NCBI RefSeq assembly: GCF_009664365.1
Contig: NZ_CP044310.1
Span: 2,243,001 to 2,307,000, forward strand
DNA length: 64,000 bases
Reading direction: 5' to 3'
Source: Paenibacillus xylanilyticus
GTDB lineage: Bacteria > Bacillota > Bacilli > Paenibacillales > Paenibacillaceae
Part shown: positions 60,325 to 64,000 of the stretch, in pieces
How the letters are laid out: every line of letters begins with the position of its first letter
Position numbering within the stretch: position 1 is the stretch's first letter
Program-made: the position numbers and the translations under genes
The notes under the pieces: generated by a model
Database searches by the model: none
The model's input: only the letters and a program-made list of their open reading frames with translations
Told to the model about the DNA's origin: nothing

Positions 60325-61947
60325 TTGATTGATATACTGCTGGTGGATGACGAAACGTATGTAACGGAGAGTCTGGAAATGACCATTCCGTGGGGAGAGC
60401 TCGGAGTAACGACGGTGCTTCGTGCAGCGTCCGGCAAGGAAGCGCTCGAGATCATGGAGGAAAATGCGGTCGATATCGTCGTTACCGATATTCGTATGCC
60501 CGGGATGAGCGGATTGGACCTGATTGAAGAGGTGAGCAGCAGATGGTCTCATATCCGCTGTATTCTGCTGACCGGGCATAGTGATTTTGATTATGCCAAA
60601 AAGGCAATTCAGCTGCAGGCATCCGATTATATTCTGAAACCCGTGAATGATGAGGAATTCATGGCTTCGGTCTCTGCTGCGATTACGTCACTCCGCGGGG
60701 AGTGGGATGAGTTTGATAAATATCATAGGCTCCTGTACAGCCGGAAATCGGATTATAAAATTTTGCGTGAAAATCTGATGCATGATCTGCTGCTTGGCCG
60801 TGAAATTACAACGCGTGCCCTTCGCGAACAGCTGCAGCAATATGAGATTGGACTCGAACCCGAAGAACCGGTGGTTATGCTCCTTATTCGTCTTACAGGT
60901 CGATTCTCTTCCATGGATCAGCAATCACTCGACCTGATGGACTTTGCGGTGGGGAATATAGCAGAGGAAGTTCTCGGAGACCAATTCAGAGTCTGGTTTG
61001 GACGAGGGCCGCATGAATGTCTGGTCATGTTTCTACAGCATCAGGGACGGGTGGAGGAAGCGTCCATGACCCAGGAGACATTGACCGGACCGGTGGATAC
61101 TTTCCGGGAGCATGTCATTCGTTACCTGCAGGGAGATCTGTCCATGGTGGTTACACCGCCGTTTCCGTTTCAAGAAATGACTGCGGCTTACCGCAGAAGT
61201 CTGGGATCGCTGGTCCTTTCCGGACCGGATGAGAACAAGATTATTTTCATGGACAAGGATAGATCCCAGCGGATGGAAAACGATGCAGGGCAAGCCCTGG
61301 AAGAACTTTATAAACCACCGGTTTTGCCCCAGTTGCTCGAAACGAAGCAGTGGGAAGCTGCAGCAAGCAAGTTAAATGCTGTATTTGACGCTGCGGAACG
61401 GGTGTGTTTGTCCAGAGAACACGTGTATGAGATGTATTTATCTGTGACCAATGCGTTCATGTATATCGCCCACAAGCAGGGTCACCTGGTGCACGAGATC
61501 GATCATGCAGGCTTTGACCTGCTGCTGGCACATCAGTTGATCCAATCTCCCGAACGGTTGCGACGCTGGGCTACGGAAATGCTTGCGAAGCTGCAGGAAG
61601 AGTTGTCCGATCAGGCGGGAACCCAAAGCCGCAGGCATGTCATCAAGCAGGTTCAGGAGATGGTCACCCGAGATACGGGACAGGATCTGTCCGTGAAGAT
61701 GATTGCCGACAAGGTATACCTGCATCCCGTGTATCTGTCGAAGATTTACAAAGCCGAAACGGGCGAAGGACTTGGGGACTATATGATTCGCATGCGCATG
61801 GAACGTGCGCTGTATCTGCTGAAGAACAGCAACAAGAAGATTTACGAAATCACGAGTGAACTTGGATATCAAAATCCGCAATATTTCAGCAAAATGTTCA
61901 AAAAGCATTACGGCATGACGCCGAATGAATTCCGTGACCAGGCATAA
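60325..61947 (+). CDS. YesN-type response regulator with AraC DNA-binding domain
   Basis: Partner of the preceding kinase, 540 residues. Receiver with VDDET, D55 in VTDIRMPG, T83 and K105 in YILKP; long middle region; C-terminal AraC-type helix-turn-helix pair (about 435-538; IYEITSELGYQNPQYFSKMFKKHYG). The start is TTG with GGGAG 9 nt upstream. It probably activates the lipoprotein gene that follows. Confidence 0.92.
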   Translation: MIDILLVDDETYVTESLEMTIPWGELGVTTVLRAASGKEALEIMEENAVDIVVTDIRMPGMSGLDLIEEVSSRWSHIRCILLTGHSDFDYAKKAIQLQASDYILKPVNDEEFMASVSAAITSLRGEWDEFDKYHRLLYSRKSDYKILRENLMHDLLLGREITTRALREQLQQYEIGLEPEEPVVMLLIRLTGRFSSMDQQSLDLMDFAVGNIAEEVLGDQFRVWFGRGPHECLVMFLQHQGRVEEASMTQETLTGPVDTFREHVIRYLQGDLSMVVTPPFPFQEMTAAYRRSLGSLVLSGPDENKIIFMDKDRSQRMENDAGQALEELYKPPVLPQLLETKQWEAAASKLNAVFDAAERVCLSREHVYEMYLSVTNAFMYIAHKQGHLVHEIDHAGFDLLLAHQLIQSPERLRRWATEMLAKLQEELSDQAGTQSRRHVIKQVQEMVTRDTGQDLSVKMIADKVYLHPVYLSKIYKAETGEGLGDYMIRMRMERALYLLKNSNKKIYEITSELGYQNPQYFSKMFKKHYGMTPNEFRDQA

Positions 61948-62030
61948 TTTTATCCTCCGTTCCAATATATAGGTTGTCAAAGGTGCAGAAATCTTGTTTT
62001 CGTGACATAGGCTGAAAGGCCCGGTAGGCC

Positions 62031-62036
62031 TATAAT
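62031..62036 (+). promoter_or_regulatory. -10 element of fourth lipoprotein gene
   Basis: TATAAT with no good -35 at 17 nt, as expected for a promoter that needs the AraC-type regulator. It lies 41 nt before the start codon. Confidence 0.45.
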
Positions 62037-62076
62037 GAAAGGGTAACCAAAACGATTGATTGAAGGGGGAACAACA

Positions 62077-63759
62077 ATGAGAGCGAAATCTACAAAAAAG
62101 AGATGGCTGCCGCTCCTGGCTACGACAACGTGTTTGGCTGTCATTCTTACTGCATGCGGTGGAGGCAGTGGCGGTGAGAGTGCGGGTTCCAGCACGCCAG
62201 CCGTTGAAAACGAATACAAAGAAAAATATGATCCTGCAGTGACGATTACAACAGCATGGGGAATTGATCCTGAGCTGAAATTCAAAAATGGCGAATCGAT
62301 GGAAAATAACGTGGCAACCAAATGGGCCAAAGACAAATTTGGAATTGAAATCAAATCCCTGTGGTCTGTGACAGATACGAACAACGCATTCGCGACAAAA
62401 CTTCGTCTTGCAATGTCTTCCGGTCAAGAGATGCCTGACGTGGTAACAGTAGGAGATAACCTGCTGGCTCAGGATTTGATTGATTCCGGCATGTATCAGG
62501 AAGTCGGTCCACTTTTCGATAAATACGCGTCAGATACTTGGAAAAAAGCAATGGAGCAGGACCCGAACGTATGGAATCAGTACAGCCGTGATGGCAAAAG
62601 AATGGGTATACCGGTACTCGACTATGCCTACAACAATGACTACCTGCTCTGGATCCGTCAAGACTGGCTGGACAAGCTGAACATGAAAGCGCCAAAAACG
62701 ATTGACGAACTGGAAGCCGTAATGGAAGCGTTCAAAAATAACAACCCGGATGGATTGGCTCCAGATAAGGTCACTCCACTGAGTATCGGTTTCAAAACAT
62801 CCATGAACACCTGGATGGGTGATCCATCCTGGATCTTCGGTGCATACGGTACGCTGCCATTTCAATGGAATCTGGGTGCAGATGGCAAGCTGGAGTATGG
62901 CTCCATCAACCCTGGCATGAAGCAAGGTTTGACCAAATTGAGCGAGTGGCTCAAAAAGGGTTACATTCCGCAGGAAGCAGCTTTGTGGGATGAGAACAAA
63001 ACGGCAGAGCCTGCCGTGGCGGGTACGGCCGGTATTATTCCAGGCCCTTACTGGATGAGCGGATGGCCGCTGCTCGATACGGTGAAAAATGTGCCGAGTG
63101 CCGTTTGGAAGCCGATCGAAATTCCAGTAGGACCTGAAGGTAAAGCCATGCGTCACGGTACACAGTTTGTTAATGGTGTTATCTTGATCAAGAAAGACAT
63201 GGAGCATCCTGAAGCCTTCTTTACTTATGAGAACTACCTGTTCGACAACTATGCAGATCCTGCACCAGGAAGCCCGTATGATAACGGTCTGTTTGAAAAG
63301 TATGACTATCAATTGGATGCTGACGGCAAACAATTGCCGATTGATCAAATTGAGGGCGGATATGTGAACGTTGTCCGTTATCTGCTTGTGCGTGATGGTG
63401 CCCGTATTCCGGATGCTCAGATGAAAGCACTGTTGAACCTGGCTGATGGCAAAGAGCCTGAGACGAAGCTCGAGAAGGATGTGGCCGTTAACTACGGGCC
63501 AGAAACCCCTGCTGCTGCAAAAGTATTGCTTAGTCAGGAAGAAATCTCGTACAAAAACATGTTTACAGGTCCGACTACGACAACGATGAAGTCAAAGCTC
63601 GACTATCTGAACAAAATTGAGAATCAAGCATTCAATGAAATCATTTATGGTAAAAATCCTGTAGATGCGTTCGATACATTTGTACAAACGTGGAAATCAG
63701 GCGGTGGCGATCAGATCACACAAGAGGTCAACGAATGGTATGACAGTGTGAAAAAATAA
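62077..63759 (+). CDS. LplA-like solute-binding lipoprotein
   Basis: Extracellular binding lipoprotein of a fourth importer, 560 residues. Signal peptide with RAKSTKKRW start and lipobox LTAC (C27), then a Gly/Ser spacer and the bilobed domain (LAMSSGQEMPDVVTVGDNLL). GAAGGGGG lies before the ATG at 62077; the frame's earlier start has no site. It has its own promoter and a strong terminator, so permeases, if any, are transcribed separately and would lie beyond the window. Confidence 0.9.
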   Translation: MRAKSTKKRWLPLLATTTCLAVILTACGGGSGGESAGSSTPAVENEYKEKYDPAVTITTAWGIDPELKFKNGESMENNVATKWAKDKFGIEIKSLWSVTDTNNAFATKLRLAMSSGQEMPDVVTVGDNLLAQDLIDSGMYQEVGPLFDKYASDTWKKAMEQDPNVWNQYSRDGKRMGIPVLDYAYNNDYLLWIRQDWLDKLNMKAPKTIDELEAVMEAFKNNNPDGLAPDKVTPLSIGFKTSMNTWMGDPSWIFGAYGTLPFQWNLGADGKLEYGSINPGMKQGLTKLSEWLKKGYIPQEAALWDENKTAEPAVAGTAGIIPGPYWMSGWPLLDTVKNVPSAVWKPIEIPVGPEGKAMRHGTQFVNGVILIKKDMEHPEAFFTYENYLFDNYADPAPGSPYDNGLFEKYDYQLDADGKQLPIDQIEGGYVNVVRYLLVRDGARIPDAQMKALLNLADGKEPETKLEKDVAVNYGPETPAAAKVLLSQEEISYKNMFTGPTTTTMKSKLDYLNKIENQAFNEIIYGKNPVDAFDTFVQTWKSGGGDQITQEVNEWYDSVKK

Positions 63760-63769
63760 GGATACAAGG

Positions 63770-63804
63770 AGCGTGCAGACCAGCCAGGTCTGCACGCTTT
63801 TTTT
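63770..63804 (+). terminator. Intrinsic terminator of fourth lipoprotein gene
   Basis: Perfect 12-bp stem AGCGTGCAGACC / GGTCTGCACGCT with a 5-nt loop followed by seven Ts. Confidence 0.9.
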
Positions 63805-63924
63805 GTCGTTAGGAGAGATTGATTTGCTTGCAGGAGGTGCGTGTCAGCAGTGAATGAATGACTCGATTGACAGCGAGTCCAAACTGGTTGCTTTTGTGCC
63901 ATTTATATTGCTTTTATGTGCTGT

Positions 63925-63951
63925 TTGACCTATGCAAACGGTTGATATAAT
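63925..63951 (+). promoter_or_regulatory. Promoter of a gene beyond the window
   Basis: TTGACC (63925-63930) and TATAAT (63946-63951) with a short 15-bp spacer, helped by TGA before the -10. The spacer carries TGCAAACGG, half of a cre-like site. The transcript would start about 63958 and leave the window. Confidence 0.5.
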
Positions 63952-64000
63952 CGCAGTATAAGCCACTCAGGAAGCCTTGAGTAGGAAGAATTACAGGGGG

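Noticed and set aside
63933..63946. TGCAAACGGTTGAT as a full cre site
   Set aside because: Only 11 of 14 positions agree and the second half is wrong; mentioned only as a half-site in the promoter entry.
1..64000. Mobile element, prophage, CRISPR array or toxin-antitoxin system
   Set aside because: No transposase, integrase, phage structural gene, spaced repeat array or recognisable toxin pair was seen; the GC content and codon use look even along the window.

Overview
The window looks like a chromosomal segment of a Paenibacillus-type Firmicute. The grounds are several two-component systems of the YesM kinase / AraC-type YesN regulator kind beside LplABC-like sugar importers, large glycoside hydrolases, a surface enzyme ending in three SLH domains, Bacillus-type housekeeping genes (yqhG, yqhH, yqzE, ywbE), strong AGGAGG ribosome binding sites, frequent TTG/GTG starts and compact intrinsic terminators. 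No tRNA, rRNA, CRISPR array, insertion sequence or prophage was recognised.

Layout. (1) 1-15650: a glycan locus with a clan GH-D (alpha-galactosidase-like) enzyme cut by the window edge, a GH95 alpha-L-fucosidase-like enzyme, an orphan YesN-type regulator, a secreted CBM + GH-D + SLH enzyme, a YesM-type kinase on the opposite strand, and a divergent permease-permease-lipoprotein importer. (2) 15738-25149: cell-wall and housekeeping genes: divergent polysaccharide deacetylase, CwlD-like amidase, yqzE, a secreted unknown, yqhG-yqhH, and a B12-dependent ribonucleotide reductase behind a dense promoter with a Crp/Fnr-type palindrome and two NrdR-like boxes. (3) 25741-27825: an OatA-like membrane O-acyltransferase with an SGNH domain. 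(4) 28020-37298: a second importer (lipoprotein, two permeases), a YesM/YesN pair and a GH2 beta-mannosidase, probably for beta-mannosides. (5) 37372-49747: redox, regulatory and transport genes: FAD monooxygenase, flavodoxin-like protein, MarR regulator, CPA1 antiporter, aldo/keto reductase, polysaccharide deacetylase, EmrAB-like efflux pair, ywbE, a DUF4269 protein and an unassigned transporter. (6) 50150-57350: a third kinase/regulator pair with a complete permease-permease-lipoprotein importer and no glycosidase. (7) 57481-58179: a small membrane protein of unknown function. (8) 58486-64000: a fourth kinase/regulator pair followed by a solute-binding lipoprotein, with the rest of that operon probably beyond the window.

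How the genes fit together. Each carbohydrate module couples sensing at the membrane, transcriptional activation by an AraC-type regulator, uptake by a CUT1-type importer and, in two of four modules, hydrolysis. None of the importers brings its own ATPase, so they presumably share an MsmX-like ATPase encoded elsewhere. Cre/LacI-type operator-like sequences recur upstream of several of these transcription units, which suggests catabolite control on top of specific induction. No clearly novel multi-gene system was found. The most unusual points are the nrdJ promoter, the two related GH-D enzymes with different predicted locations, the chained mini-ORF between ywbE and the DUF4269 gene, and the 10-bp-phased repeats upstream of the FAD monooxygenase.
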